In this document: in pieces, positions 23,060 through 34,679 of the stretch
Layout: the number at the start of each line of letters is the position of its first letter
Numbering within the stretch: the stretch's first letter is position 1
Notes under the pieces: model-generated
Database searches by the model: none
What the model saw: the letters and a program-made list of their open reading frames with translations, nothing else
Told to the model about the DNA's origin: nothing
NCBI RefSeq assembly: GCF_000002985.6
Contig: NC_003280.10
Location: 14,876,501 to 14,940,500, forward strand
Origin: Caenorhabditis elegans
Lineage: Eukaryota > Nematoda > Chromadorea > Rhabditida > Rhabditidae
DNA length: 64,000 nt
Reading direction: 5' to 3'
Program-made: the position numbers and the translations under genes

Positions 23060-23640
23060 AAGCATTTCTAGACCATAAGAAGTTAGGCCACGAATTTTTG
23101 AAAATTCGACATTTCTAGGTCATAATAAGTTAGGCCACAATTTTTATAATCATGCTTTCACGTTTATAAAAAGTTAGGCCATGCAATTGTAAAGATGCGA
23201 AATTTCTAGATCTTAAAAAGTTAGTCCATCAAAATTGAAAAATTGAAGATTTTTAGGTCATAAAAATTGAGCCAACAACTTGATGAAAATGTTGAAAACT
23301 TAAAAAAATAAAAGCTTCTAGGTTATGAAAAGTAAGGCCACAAATTTTTAAAAATTCGAAATTTCTAGGCCGTAAAAAGTTGAGCCACAAATTTTTAAAA
23401 ATTCGAAATTTCTAAGCAATGAAAAGTTAGGCCACAATTTTTTTTAATTCGAAATTTCTAGGCCGTGAAAAGTTGAGTCACAAATTTTTAAAAATTCGAA
23501 ATTTCTAGTCCATGAAAAGTTAGGCCACAATTTTTTTAAAATTCGAAATATCTAGGTAATAGAAAAGTAAGGCCACCAATTTTTGTGAAATTTAAAACTT
23601 AAGCAATTAAAAAAATTGGTCCTAATTTTCAATGGCCTAG
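23060..23640. repeat. ~63-bp tandem repeat (AAAAGTTAGGCCACAAATTTTT)
   Basis: Nine or ten diverged units of AAAAGTTAGGCCACAAATTTTT plus AAAAATTCGAAATTTCTAGG. It lies inside the presumed 5'UTR intron of cog-1 (22404-25992). Confidence 0.9.
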
Positions 23641-24431
23641 AAACTTAACTTTTTAGCAACAAAGCTACCAAAGGACTTCTCCCCTCATGATTTCCAGAAA
23701 CAGTATATTAATGAGCCAAATGTTCCCCCGGATTAAACTCGTACCCACCTGGTCCATTTCCCCCCTATGAAAGAACAATTTCCGTGTGATTTCCCACAGA
23801 CACCTCTAGATCATTACGTTTCGGGTGGTATAACTCTAAAAGGTGTGCGCCATGTGATTATGATTATTATGATTATGAGCCACTTGTCCTGAGAGAGAGA
23901 GCACGGGCAAATTCATTTCATTTCGTAAACGTTTTGATTAGGATTTGATAATAAAATGGGGGTCTCTAGTAGCACCTGCTATTAGATATACATATGTATT
24001 TCCGTAAAAGGAATTAGATATCCAGGTTCCTTAAAGGTTTCATTGTTGGTGTCATAGTTTTATTTATATATGCATGTTTACTTTAATTATTTACAAGATA
24101 AAAACTACCAAATTTTCAGGAAAGTTAGAAAAATTTTATAAGCTTTTTTTAAAAGAACCTTCGGGTTTTCTAGCCACCCATACCCCTTTCTTATTCAAAT
24201 TTTTTAGTTCAAAAAGCCTATAATTTGGCAGAATATTTTAATCTTTCAATGATCTTTCGTAAATAAAATAGAAACACGTGTAATTATGAGTAATAGCCAA
24301 TTCCAAAAATTACTTGGCATTTCGAAAATGGGCACGAAATTTGTTCTCAAATGTTTCGGAATTTTTAAGTTTGACGTGTAATAGTTGACATCAGCGGAAA
24401 TTGTCTACTTTTTTGAGACGTTTTCATCTTC

Positions 24432-24842
24432 GGGCGGCAAACGATTTTTTCCGGCAAATCGGCAAAATGGAAAATTAAAGGAATCGAAATTTCTGTCAAA
24501 TTTGCAAATTGTCGGAATTTAAAATATCAGGCAAATCGGCAATTTGCCGAAACTAAAAATTTCCGGCAAATCGGCAAATTTGCCTGAAAACCGGCAATTT
24601 GTGGTTTTGCACTTTTTTTTTTTGAAAATTCCAGAATTTGAATTTAAATCGGCAAAATTTTACTCACCCTATGAATGTTCCTACAAAAAAATTCAAAAAT
24701 CGGAAAATAGTAGAAAATCAAAATTTCCGGCAAATCGGCAAACCGACAAATGGCCGGAATTGAAAATTTCCGGCAAATTGGCAAACCGGCAATTTGCCGT
24801 ATTCGCCCACAAAAATTATGCCGAACGGCAATTGGCGCGCAC
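24432..24842. mobile_element. CCGGCAAATTGCC element in cog-1 5' intron
   Basis: The left end is CGGGCGGCAAACGATTTTTTCC and the right end CCGAACGGCAATTGGCGCGCACTG. The interior GTGGTTTTGCAC…AAATCGGCAAAATTTTACTC is preserved, with a deletion of the AAGTGTTTCCG part. Confidence 0.85.
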
Positions 24843-25990
24843 TGCTCATTATTTTTTTTCTGCAAGATCCCAAAAATTCAGCCTAATATCTCCCAGATTT
24901 TTTTGTATTACCAGAATTACCAAAAAAAAACTAATACATTAATACGAATTCAAGAATTGTGACAGTAGTAATTTATCGCATTGTTTTTCCCCCAAAAAAA
25001 TAATATTATTATTACTATTTTCTTAGATTCCAAGTTAATTCTTGGTTAATTCATCTCTCTCCCCCCTCTCCGAATATGTCAAACACTCGGATATTGTTTT
25101 TATTTTTTTTATAATTTCTTCTTCTTCTTTTTCCACCAATTCGCATTTAGTATCCAATCAGTTTAATTAAAAATGTACAACTTGAACAAGAAAATAAATG
25201 AGAGAGAGACGTATTAGTGAGACTGTATATTGGAATATATTCTTGGTTTTCTATTTTCCCAGTGATTCTGGGAAACGGGGGAATTTTTTTTAATTAGAAA
25301 AAAAAAATTTTGAAATTTTTTGAGTTTTTTGGAAACATATAACTTTTCAAAAAAAAATTACAAATTTATGGCTATGGAAATTTTAAATAAACATTCAAAA
25401 ATTGTTACAAGGATTTTTTTAAATTTAAAACTATTATTATCTTGAAATGCCAAATTATTCTTCATAAGTGCCTGCCTATCGCCTACAGAATTAGGTACAC
25501 GTGTAAGGCAGGCATTGGATGCCATGTAGACAATTATACATTTTTGTGCCTAAATGGAATTAAATGTTAAATTTAAAAAAATATATTGAAAACAGTTTTT
25601 TTCGAAATTCTAGGAATTTTTAAGATATTCAAAAACAGTTTTACCCAATTTATAGAGTTCTAAACCATTTAAAAAATTTCAAAAACTAAAAAAATTACAA
25701 AATCACTCTTAAAACCGTTTTTTTTTTAATTTTTAAGTTTTGGAAAATTACAACAAAAAAAACGTTTCCTCCCATTTTTTTGGATTTTTTAATTTTAGAA
25801 ATTTAATAATTATCACTTTTTCTAAAATTTATAGCCCAATAGTCTTCTGTGTTGTGTCAAAGATTTCCATCCAAGATTTTTGAGCGCTTCTCAATTTTTT
25901 TTTTGCAAAAACTTTCACTATACCGGATTAAATCTTAATTTTTCATCTCTTCCTCCAAACTTCTTCAATTAATTTTTATATTAATTTTGC
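24843..25990. other. cog-1 upstream intron, no further feature
   Basis: AT-rich; a short GTGCCTGCCTATCGCC patch at 25470-25530 belongs to the GTAGGCAGGC repeat class. No exon seen. Confidence 0.5.
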
Positions 25991-26018
25991 AGAACAATCT
26001 CCCCTCTACCATAACCAG

Positions 26019-29000
26019 ATGAGCCTAATCATGTCCGAACCGCCACAACTCACGACGCCCGACGACAAGGACGTCGAGAATCGGAAGCACTCCTCCACCT
26101 ACAGTATTTCAAATTTGTTGCTCGAGAAGAAGGAGTCGAGCCCGTCGGGCAGTTCCAGTGAGGATGACTCGGCGAGCAGCAATGATGATGATCAGCGGAG
26201 TCCGTCGGCAACTTCTTCATTCATTTTTCCGCCAGCTTCATCGTCCTCCTCGTCGGAAAGTGCCACGTCACCAACACAGATTATGGCTCAGCTTATGGCA
26301 AATGGTGGAGCAGTTGACCCGGGTCTTCAGGTTAGTGAGCCTCTTATGAATTCTCTCCTTTTTCCAAAAAAAAATAATTAGGCAATTTCCAAAACTTTTC
26401 GGCAATGTCAGGCAGAAAATATTTTTCAAAAAAAGATTACCGTAAACTTTTCGGAAGTTTTGGAATTTTTCGGGAAAAAAATTAGGTCAATTTTCAACAA
26501 TGTGCGTTTTATGAATGTTTATAAAAAATTATTTCGAAAAATTTGGCCGGCATTTTTAAAAGCTAGATTTGGCAATTTTGAAATTGTCAAAAATTTCCAA
26601 ACAATCTTCCTAAAATTTCAATTTTTCCAGGCATACTTCTTCCTTCTACAGTCCCAGTTAAACAGCCAATCAATGATGAACCGAGTAACACAGGAAAACG
26701 GTACGTTCCACTGAGCCCTTCCTAATTTAATAATTATTGGTGTCACTGTGCTCATTGAGCAATACGGGAAGGGGGAGCCTAAATGATTCAGGAGGGGGCC
26801 AGCTGCCTGCTACTGTATTCATATGTGGGTGCCTGGAGGGGCAACAATTGCATAATAATCACATTAGGAGTCGATTAGCCGAACATGTGTTCAGATAGAC
26901 AGGAATTTGAATAATTTTCGATTTTGATGAATTCATAAATTTTGGGGGACGCAGAGTTTTAAGCCACGTATCTCAGGGCTCATGACAGCTATCAAAAAGT
27001 TGTCAACTGACAAACTATTGGAAATATTACAAGCTATTTTTCGCCAATTGACCAATTTTTGATAACTGCTCTGATTTTTGAGATATGGTAACTTGTAGTA
27101 ATTAGCCATGTTCCTCAAAATTTCAATGCCAAACTTTGGCAGCTCATTTCTCGGAAATCCTTGAATGTATAAGAAAGTAGTCAACTAAATGTACCAGACA
27201 GCTGTCACGTAAGGTCGAGTTTCATGGCAGCCGACAAATTTCAGTTTTTCAAAATCAAATACTGCCAACTTTCTTGCATGTCTGTTAACCCATTAAGCGG
27301 CATCTGGTCTCAAATGCCAATTTACAACAATGTGTGAAGCTCGTAAAACTTTCGAGAATGCAACACACTTGGTTTTACAACCCCTCACCCATATGCCAGG
27401 CTACCGTAATAAAAAAGTTATATGAAGACAGTAGAGGGGGATAGTTATAATGAATCCAAAAACTTGCAAGAATCAAGGACGGCGTAATTAATGAGCCAGT
27501 TTGTGACGGAACACTGGCTAATTGACAGTTTACATACACACACACAGACACACGCACAATGGACTTTCCTTCGAAAGGTAGCAATAAATTGTCGACTAGC
27601 CAAAAAAAAGTTATATTTTCAATGGAACACTTTCCGGATCTATCTCTGAGAAGATAGGTAATATGCTAACCTCGGAAAACCAACACACGGCTGATTGAAC
27701 ACGTTTTCATCATAAATGCGTGGTGGTGGTGGAATTAGGTGCAACAAAAAACTAAGGAGGAAGGTCAGACTACTATGTACACATATGGCTTCCGGAATAG
27801 ACACGCGGCGCCAAGGGAACGGGTGTATGGGGGATATGGGGAGTTAAGGGATTTATTTAAGGGAGAACTAGCAACCGACACATTGGGGGTGACTTTTTGT
27901 GACTCCATTTAACTATTGAAATATGCAACTTTAGTTGACAGCTTTTTGATAGCGTTGAACATCATGGAGCAAGGGTGTGCGGCAAACTTGCCGAACTTGC
28001 CGAATTTTCCCTTTGCCAAATTTGCTGTGCTCAGCAAATATAAAAAAAACAATTTTCTGAATTTGCCGAGCTCGGAAATTTTCAAAACTTGCGTGGTGGG
28101 CGGCAAACTATTTTTCTGGCAAATCGGCAAATCAGCAAAAATGAAAATTTCCGGCAAATTGGCGAACCGGTAATTTGCCGATTTGCCGAATTTGTCGGCA
28201 AAAAATTTTGCCGAAATGCAATTCTAATTTTTAAATTCCAGTAAGCCGAGCTCTCACCTCCTTCAACCTGCTCAACAACCTGCCCGGCGCCCTTCCATCA
28301 CTCTCCCCAATGGGGCGACTCCAGCACTCAATGCAACTCTCCCCGAACTCCCTGAACATGCAGAAGAAGCAAAGCAGACCCACATTCACCGGCCATCAGA
28401 TCTATCAGCTGGAGCGGAAGTTCGAGCAAACCAAGTACCTAGCCGGAGCAGATCGTGCACAGCTCGCCCAGGAGCTTAACATGAGCGAGAGTCAAGTTAA
28501 GGTAGGCATTTGTAGGCACTTTTTCCCGTGCAAAAATTGCTTTTTCTTCATCAAAAAGTTTGACAAAAGCGGGGTAGTTGAGTCATCATTCCAATACCTA
28601 TCATTATATTATTATTATTATTATTATTATCATTACATTATGATTGGTACATGATATAGAAGAAAGACACCTCGTCATCATTTTCTTCTTCACACATTTA
28701 TTGACAAATGGAAAAAGTAGTGGGGGACCGAATTTGCGATTCGGTATCCGGTTACTGTACACATGATACAGCCCATTTCACATATGATTGAATTTCGGAG
28801 GGAATATATGTTAGGAATTGGGTTTTATGTATATGATCTTCTAGAAAATTTGTAGAAAAAAGATAACCCAGGAAAATGGGACCTTTTAAATGTTATTATT
28901 TTTGGCAAATTGCCGGTTTGCCAATTTGGCGGAATTTCTTAGTATTGGCAATTTGCCGGTTTGCCGGAAATGTTTACAGGGATTTTTTATAAGATTGAAA

Positions 29001-30639
29001 CATTTAAAACTGTGGTTGCGTACAATTTTGCCGGTTGAAATTGAAATTCTGAAATTCTAAAAAAAACGTGCAAAACCACAACTTGCCGTCTTACCGGCAA
29101 ATTCGGCAAATCGACAATTTACCTGTTAGCCGATTTGCTGAAAATTTTAAATTCTGGCAATTTGCCAAATTGCTGATTTGCCAAAAAATTTCTATTCCAC
29201 GTGTCATCTAGTCTATTTAATGATTGCTCATAGGATAGTTATGCATAATGGATGTTGTACAACAATTTTCAAACATCTGCCCAATTTCTTGTCTGTTTTC
29301 TTTCCGGAAATACTATCGGTCCCTCGGGAAGGCTTGTAGCAGCAGCAGAAGCCGCGGAGCAGTTCATTTCAATTCAAATATTTTAATTTTATTTGATATC
29401 ATGTGTCGTCGAGTTTTGAGTAGAGGAGGATGGAGATGGACTTATGAGTGACGGATAGGGAAGATGGGAGGAGGAAAAGTTGAATAGAAAAAAAAACATT
29501 GGAATAAGTTTTTCATTGTTTCGGAGGGGTTTTGAGAATAATCTCGGCGACCGGAAAAATTCAGCATTTTGTGGAAAAATGTGGAGAATTAAAAAAAAAT
29601 TTTTAAACTTCGGCACTTTCGACAACATTTCATTAATTTCTGCTTCTGGAAATTTTTTTTAGTTAAAAATTTTCGAAATTCGTAACTTTTGGAAATTTGA
29701 AACAATTTTACCACCTCTAAATTGTTGAAACTGCCGGATTTTGGAAAATTGACAATTCAGTAACTAGATAATTTTTTAACTTTTTTTTTGACAATTTACG
29801 AGAGCTTTTCCAGTTTTTGCCAAAAATGTCATAGAAGTTTGTCAAACTTTTAAGTTTAAATATGGAAGTTACACAAAGTTTTTAATTTTTCTGGACAATT
29901 TTTCAATTTTTAAAAACTGCTACATTTTTGGAACTTTTTGACATTTGTGGCAATGTCAACTTATTTGATTTGATTTATTTAACATAACTAATGCAATTTA
30001 CAACAGTACAATTGAAATTTGAATGTTAAATAAAAAGGTAAAAAACAAAACTTTCAAACTCTACTAAAATATTGGCACAAAAATCGCCAAGTATGAAAAT
30101 TTTTTACCAATTTTTCAAATTGCCGCAATTTGAAGCCTCAATTTTTTTTTATTTTTCCGGATTTTAGAGTATTTATGTTAACAGATCCTTGCAAAAGTAA
30201 CGCAGATCCTTGCAAAAGTAACGCAGATCCTTGCAAAAATTGCACTAACCAAAATTCACTAAATTAACATAAAATCCTACAGTACCCCAAGTAACTTGAA
30301 AGTTACAGTACCTCTACAGCACCCATATAAGTCTAACTTCATTTAAACTACAGTAGTACTATAAACTATTTTCTAAAACTACAGTAGCCCATAGATTACT
30401 TACTTGATTAAAAAAATTGTATGTGCTTTTACAGTACTCCCATAAATTGAAAATCTCTTAAAACTACAGTACCCCAAACCTAGCTCTAAAAATAATTTCC
30501 CTGCTTCCAGGTGTGGTTCCAAAACCGTCGTACAAAATGGCGCAAGAAGGAAGCGGCCGACAATGCACTGGTCAAACGTGGTGCCAGCGGCGACAAGTCT
30601 CCTTGCTCACTGAGCCCATTTCTCAGCGCTGGAATTTAG
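26019..30639 (+). CDS. cog-1: COG-1, NK6-class homeodomain transcription factor
   Basis: Exons 26019-26330, 26631-26700, 28242-28501 and 30511-30639 join in phase to 771 bases, 256 aa. Residues 169-228 form a complete homeodomain with helix-3 [12 protein letters not shown]: Trp48, Gln50 and Asn51 are present, and the class signature [14 protein letters not shown] is NK6/GTX-like. Residues 28-34 (YSISNLL) match the eh1 Groucho-binding motif, fitting a repressor working with UNC-37. A Ser-rich acidic stretch follows at about residues 45-85. Known roles are ASE-right neuron fate and gonad/vulva connection. The last intron splits the homeodomain between Lys46 and Val47. The frame is open from 26018 back to the acceptor at 25992 (QSPLYHNQ before Met1), so a longer isoform with an upstream exon is likely; I could not locate that exon. 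Introns carry foldback elements at 27973-28216 and 28900-29190. Confidence 0.97.
26715..26900 (+). promoter_or_regulatory. High-complexity segment in cog-1 intron 2, candidate enhancer
   Basis: Starts with an AT-rich TAATTTAATAATTATTGG (homeodomain-type core sites) and continues with unusually GC-rich unique sequence to about 26890. No repeat or open frame explains it; cis-regulatory use is an inference. Confidence 0.3.
26945..27190. repeat. Dispersed AAAAGTTGTCAACTGACAAA repeat
   Basis: Contains ATCTCAGGGCTCATGACAGC, AAAAAGTTGTCAACTGACAAA and TTTTGATAACTGCTCTGATTTTTGAGATAT. The same words recur near 18940, 32470, 42760, 43990, 46160 and 62280, in both orientations. Confidence 0.7.
27973..28216. 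repeat. Compound GTGTGCGGCA / CCGGCAAATTGCC elements in cog-1 intron 2
   Basis: A GTGTGCGGCAAACTTGCCG-subfamily piece (27973-28075) is followed directly by a CCGGCAAATTGCC piece starting GGTGGGCGGCAAACT (28094-28216). It ends only about 25 bp before the exon 3 acceptor. Confidence 0.75.
28606..28632. repeat. TTA microsatellite in cog-1 intron 3
   Basis: Eight to nine ATT units just after exon 3; likely polymorphic. Confidence 0.9.
28900..29190. repeat. CCGGCAAATTGCC element in cog-1 intron 3
   Basis: Arms plus interior words GATTTTTTATAAGATTGAAACA, TACAATTTTGCCGGTTGAAATTG and GTGCAAAACCACAACTTGCCG. Internal deletion compared with the copy at 39905. Confidence 0.8.
29950..30500. repeat. CTACAGTA-word cluster in cog-1 intron 3
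   Basis: A triple direct repeat GCAGATCCTTGCAAAAGTAA lies at 30183-30240, and several ACAGTAC(C) words at 30280-30480 run up to the exon 4 acceptor. Non-coding. Confidence 0.7.
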
Positions 30640-30913
30640 CTTTTAAGCGTTCTACCTCTCCCCCTCCCTTCAACCGAGTGTATTATTCCCCCAATTTGTT
30701 TGCAATTTTTTCCTGAAGCCCTTTAAGAAAATCCAAAATCATGACCTTCTTCCGTCTTTACACCTGATTACCTGAATACCAACACCCCACACAGATGCCA
30801 TGATCTCTCGTCTTTTCTCGTACTTTTGTATAATTTTTTTCTTAATTTTTTTGCATGTTTTCCCATAGTTATAGCCATTTTTTTTTCTTTTTTTTTCCAA
30901 ATCATCGTCACTT

Positions 30914-30920
30914 ATACAAA
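30914..30920 (+). promoter_or_regulatory. lsy-6 microRNA seed match 1 in cog-1 3'UTR
   Basis: ATACAAA plus a further A pairs with nucleotides 1-8 of the lsy-6 miRNA. lsy-6 is known to repress cog-1 in the left ASE neuron through two 3'UTR sites. The position, 275 bases after the stop, agrees. Confidence 0.85.
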
Positions 30921-30955
30921 AACCAAACTCCCTTTTACCGTTAAACCATGCCCAA

Positions 30956-30962
30956 ATACAAA
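30956..30962 (+). promoter_or_regulatory. lsy-6 microRNA seed match 2 in cog-1 3'UTR
   Basis: A second ATACAAA 42 bases after the first, a spacing at which two miRNA sites can act jointly. Only about 137 bases separate it from the stop codon of the convergent gene. Confidence 0.85.
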
Positions 30963-31098
30963 AAATTTCCCATTTAATTGTACGTTTTTTTCTCTTCAAA
31001 TTGGATTCTAATGACATAAATTTATTAGATTAAGTAATCGTTGAGGCATATTTACAGATACCAAATATTGTGGGGAACACGAAAAATTAATTAATTAT

Positions 31099-33901
31099 CT
31101 ATTCGAGTTTCGTTTTGATCGTCTGGAGAACGTTCATGAGCACGTCGAGGGTCGATGGTTGGGTTTCTTCGGCTTTCTGGAAAATTGAAAATGTTTGAAA
31201 TTTATAAAATTGGCCTAGAAAATGCCTATGTGGCCTAGAAATCCCTTGTGGCACCATGGTCTAGAAACTACGTCAGTGCCTAGATCCCCTAGGAACTCCC
31301 CCACCTACCTTGTAACTTCTGAATTTGGACTTCAAGCAGCACACATTCTGAGCACACTGGTCGTATTGTGGAAGGCACGAGCAGGCGGTGGTAGGCACGT
31401 TCACGTACATCACACATGTGGTTGTCAGCGGGTATTGGGTGGCCGCGGTGTCGGCATATTGAACCGGGCTTGAGGAAGTTGGCATGGTTGGGGCCTGGGT
31501 GGTTGGAGCCTGGGTAGTTGGGACTTGAGTGGTTGGCTGAAAATTGTAAGGGTAAATTCGAAAAATTGAAGGGTTATTACCATTGGTGTCGGGGTGGTCT
31601 GAACTGGAGCGTACTCGTAGGTGTCGTATTGAACCTGAAAATGGTCAATTTGCAAAATAGTCGGTGGCGCCGAGCAGCCGACAAATTGCGGGTTCCACCA
31701 AACCCCGTGAATTGTCGGCTGCTTGCTTTGAAATGAAAATTCAAGTTTCCATGCTATCATGCCCTCATGCTCTCTACCTGTTGCTGTTGTTGTCCTGGCT
31801 GTGGGCACCCACAGTACGCATTTGGTACAGTAACCATCAACGTGGCACAGTTACACCTGCATCCACACCCGGACATGACACTGGTGGTCGGATCAAGACA
31901 ATAGCACGTCTCTTGTCCGGTGGCCAACTGTCCGATGGCCGGGTATACGGTAGGTGGCTGCGCGGTGTACATGGACGGGTTCAGGAGTTGGGGCGCTTGC
32001 GTCAGTGGTGCTGGAGTTGTAGTTGTTGAGGTGGTTGTGGTGGTTGTGGAGGATGGTGCTGGCAGAGTTCCGGGGATCGCTGTCTGGGCACCGTACTCGA
32101 TGGTTGGGTCCTCGTAGTCGATGGTGTGCTGTGTGGAAGTTTTAGACATGCAAGTTGTGTGGGCACACATGCGGTTTTTATTGGTGGCCTAACTTTTGGT
32201 GGCCTTGTTTTCTTAAGAACTTGGTCTTATTTTTGGAAGCCTTTGCTTCTACACTGGCTGGCCTAGTTTTTCTAAAATGATACCCTAACTTTGCTGAACT
32301 AGTTTTCCAAAAATTGTGGCCTAACTTTTAGTAACCTAGCTTTCTTGAGATGGTCTAACTTTTGGTGGCCTAGATTCTCTAAGATGCCAAACTATCAGTT
32401 GTGAAGAGCAACCAATAGACAAAAGGCTCGGCTGCTTGTACATAACTCTCTAATTTTGATAGATACAAAAAAGTTGCCAACTGGCAAAATACAGCTCATT
32501 TTATTTATTTGCTAGCTCTCATGGCTGCAGAGTTATCACGTTTTTAATCTGTGAACAGAAAAATTTCATGCGAAGAAAGTTCATGCACTTTTCAAATAAT
32601 TTCAAATTTCCAATTCAAAAAATTTACCTGTTGCTGCTGTTGCTGCTGTGGTTGAGCACACTGGCACTGATACTGAGCAGTTTGTGGGCTGGTGATACTG
32701 ATCATAATGCAGTTGCAAGCCCCATTACTTCCCTAAACGATTCTAAATTCTAATACATCTGGGGGGTGCTGCTGGGATATACCTGTGTCTGAGTTGGCAC
32801 TTGCGGGTAGGAGACTGGCGATTGTGTAGTTGTAGTGGAAGTTGTGGTTGGGGCTTGGGTGGTTGTGGTGGTAGTGGTGGTGGTGGAGCTTGTGGTTGGA
32901 GCCATTGTGGTGGTGGTTGGGAGCTTAGATTTCAGAGTTTTAGATATTCAAAAAATGATTAGAATCCCCCTACACCATCCCAAAAACTAACCGGGTTTCC
33001 ACTCTGATCTCCGCACTGGCAGTTGTATTGTGGGGCTCCTTGGATGACAATCTGGATGCATCCACAACGGGCTCCGCTCATTCCGGTAGTTTGTTGGGAC
33101 ATTGCGGTGAGCTGATTTGCAATGTCAGCCGACTGGGGAGCATCATATTGGACACCGGATCCGATGGAAGAAGAGGAGCCATCCTAGAAATGATAACTTG
33201 TTAGTAAATGTTATCTCGAATCTACAGTGGTGCTACAGTAATCTTTCTAATAGTTCACCTAGTTCTCACATTAGCTAAAGTAGTCTTAAAAACTAGGATG
33301 ATAAATTCTTTAAATGTTATGGCGCTTCATCAGTAGTGCACACTACCGTTGGAGGTCGACAGGATGCTAGAAAATCGGCTTAACCATACTACAGTAGTCC
33401 TAGAAAAAACTTCATCGACAGTACCGTTGCATGTATGAATTAGTAGTACTATATCGATATTAAAATAATTATACTATAGTTAAAAGTAGCACAATAGTCT
33501 CTAAAAAACCAAAACTTACAGCTGGTCCCTTTGCACAACTGCACGTGAGTCCACCATTAGGATTCTTGACGCACCGGCATTGCTGACGCTTCGAGCGGAC
33601 GATGATTGGCTCGTCTGGAGCAGCAAATGTCTGAAAGATTCTTGTTAGTTCAACTCCTCAAACTTTGCGCCATTCAAAAACTATATAGCCATTTTCCGTG
33701 AATGCCAATTAGAACAAGAGACCTATTGTGCCCAACTAGTCTGACTCATTTTGCGCAAAGTGCCCAAGTTGAGTCAATAGAGTAGGAACTATTCAATTCA
33801 CAAGTTGGAAAATAAGCGGGGGGAATCAAGTTTTAGACACTCACCTCGACCAGAAGGGCTCCGATGCACACAAGAATCAACAGGGACGACAGACGGGACA
33901 T
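31099..33901 (-). CDS. Secreted Thr/Gln/Pro-rich protein with CxC modules, 438 aa
   Basis: Nine exons by eye: 33901-33845, 33630-33521, 33183-32992, 32923-32783, 32732-32628, 32128-31778, 31634-31581, 31536-31309 and 31176-31099 (stop TAG). All junctions are phase 0. Residues 1-23 are a signal peptide (MSRLSSLLILVCIGALLVETFAA); VRSKR at about 30-34 is a furin-type site. Cysteine modules follow: CRC…CSC, CGCIQIVI…YNCQC, CNCIMISI…YQCQC, CYC…GCGCRCNC…YCGC and a C-terminal CSCLPQYDQCAQNVCC. They are separated by Thr-rich, mucin-like spacers (TTTTTT, QAPTTQAPT) that could be O-glycosylated. The fifth and third exons encode clear repeats of each other, suggesting growth by exon duplication. I recognise no named family; an extracellular matrix, mucus or cuticle role is inferred. 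The start follows a TTTCCAG four bases upstream of the ATG, so trans-splicing or a 5'UTR intron is likely. Exon 2 borders may be off by one base. Confidence 0.85.
31664..31727. repeat. Foldback of AGCAGCCGACAA in intron 6 of the CxC gene
   Basis: AGCAGCCGACAAATTGCGGG and, inverted, AGCAGCCGACAATTCACGGGG are separated by about 14 bases. The arm is the same AGCAGCCGACA motif that clusters near 52.2 and 59.3-60.1 kb. Confidence 0.75.
32185..32400. repeat. TGGCCTAACTTTTGGTGG repeat words in intron 5
   Basis: Six to eight units of GGCCTA(A/G)(C)TTTT. The same class as 21720-22500. Confidence 0.65.
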
Positions 33902-34670
33902 GGTTCTGGAAATTAAATTATTGTGGGGGGTGGAGTAGGGGAATGTATAAAAAACATTGAAAGGACCGGGATTCCCCGGTCCGGGAAGACCGTGTCTTGG
34001 AATTCAGTTTGAGCAGGTAATAATGTGTAAGTAGCATAGAATTAGTGAGTTATTGCATTATTGTTGGTCTCAGCAATCTGGAGGACCCTAGTGAATTTTG
34101 GAATATTATGTGCTAATTGCAGTATAACATTTATTCAAACCCACAGTCAAACTGTAACACTAAAATGAAACTTATATGCTACTCTTAAGGTATGATATTA
34201 GTTTAATAAGTACTATGTATCATTTTAAAATAGCTATTTATAAATATTTACACCTTTGGTAGGTTAAACTGAAAGCTACTGCCAAAATTTTTATAACATG
34301 TTATTAATTTAAGGTATGTTCGTTTGATAGTGTTACATATATCTAACAGCAATAAATTTGAAACTACAATTGTTATATGTTACAAACTCTTTTTGATGTA
34401 TAAAACGTTAGTTGTCAAAACCATATAGTTATAAAAATATAGGTATAGTATATTCTAAAAGTATATATTAATTGGAAGTAGAAGTATGTAGTAATTATTT
34501 TTACTACATAAAGTAATTCTTTGAACCTAGTGCTACAAACTTAAAATATGAGTTTATTTTTGAAACTATGTAAGTATTTGAAAATCTAAAAAAATTGTAG
34601 TTAGACACTTTCCGGTAACCGATGAATGAAAAGAGAGTGTGAATGATGAGTGATTCCATGAATCTGGATC
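33902..34670. other. Upstream region or outron of the CxC gene
   Basis: AT-rich unique sequence without an open frame or repeat. Consistent with a transcribed outron between the TATA box at 34673 and the acceptor near 33906. Confidence 0.45.
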
Positions 34671-34672
34671 CA

Positions 34673-34679
34673 TTTTATA
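34673..34679 (-). promoter_or_regulatory. TATA box, candidate promoter of the CxC gene
   Basis: CTATAAAATG on the minus strand lies in a GC-rich upstream patch (34680-34850), about 770 bp before the ATG. A long outron removed at the TTTCCAG acceptor near 33906 would connect them. The link is inferred. Confidence 0.4.
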
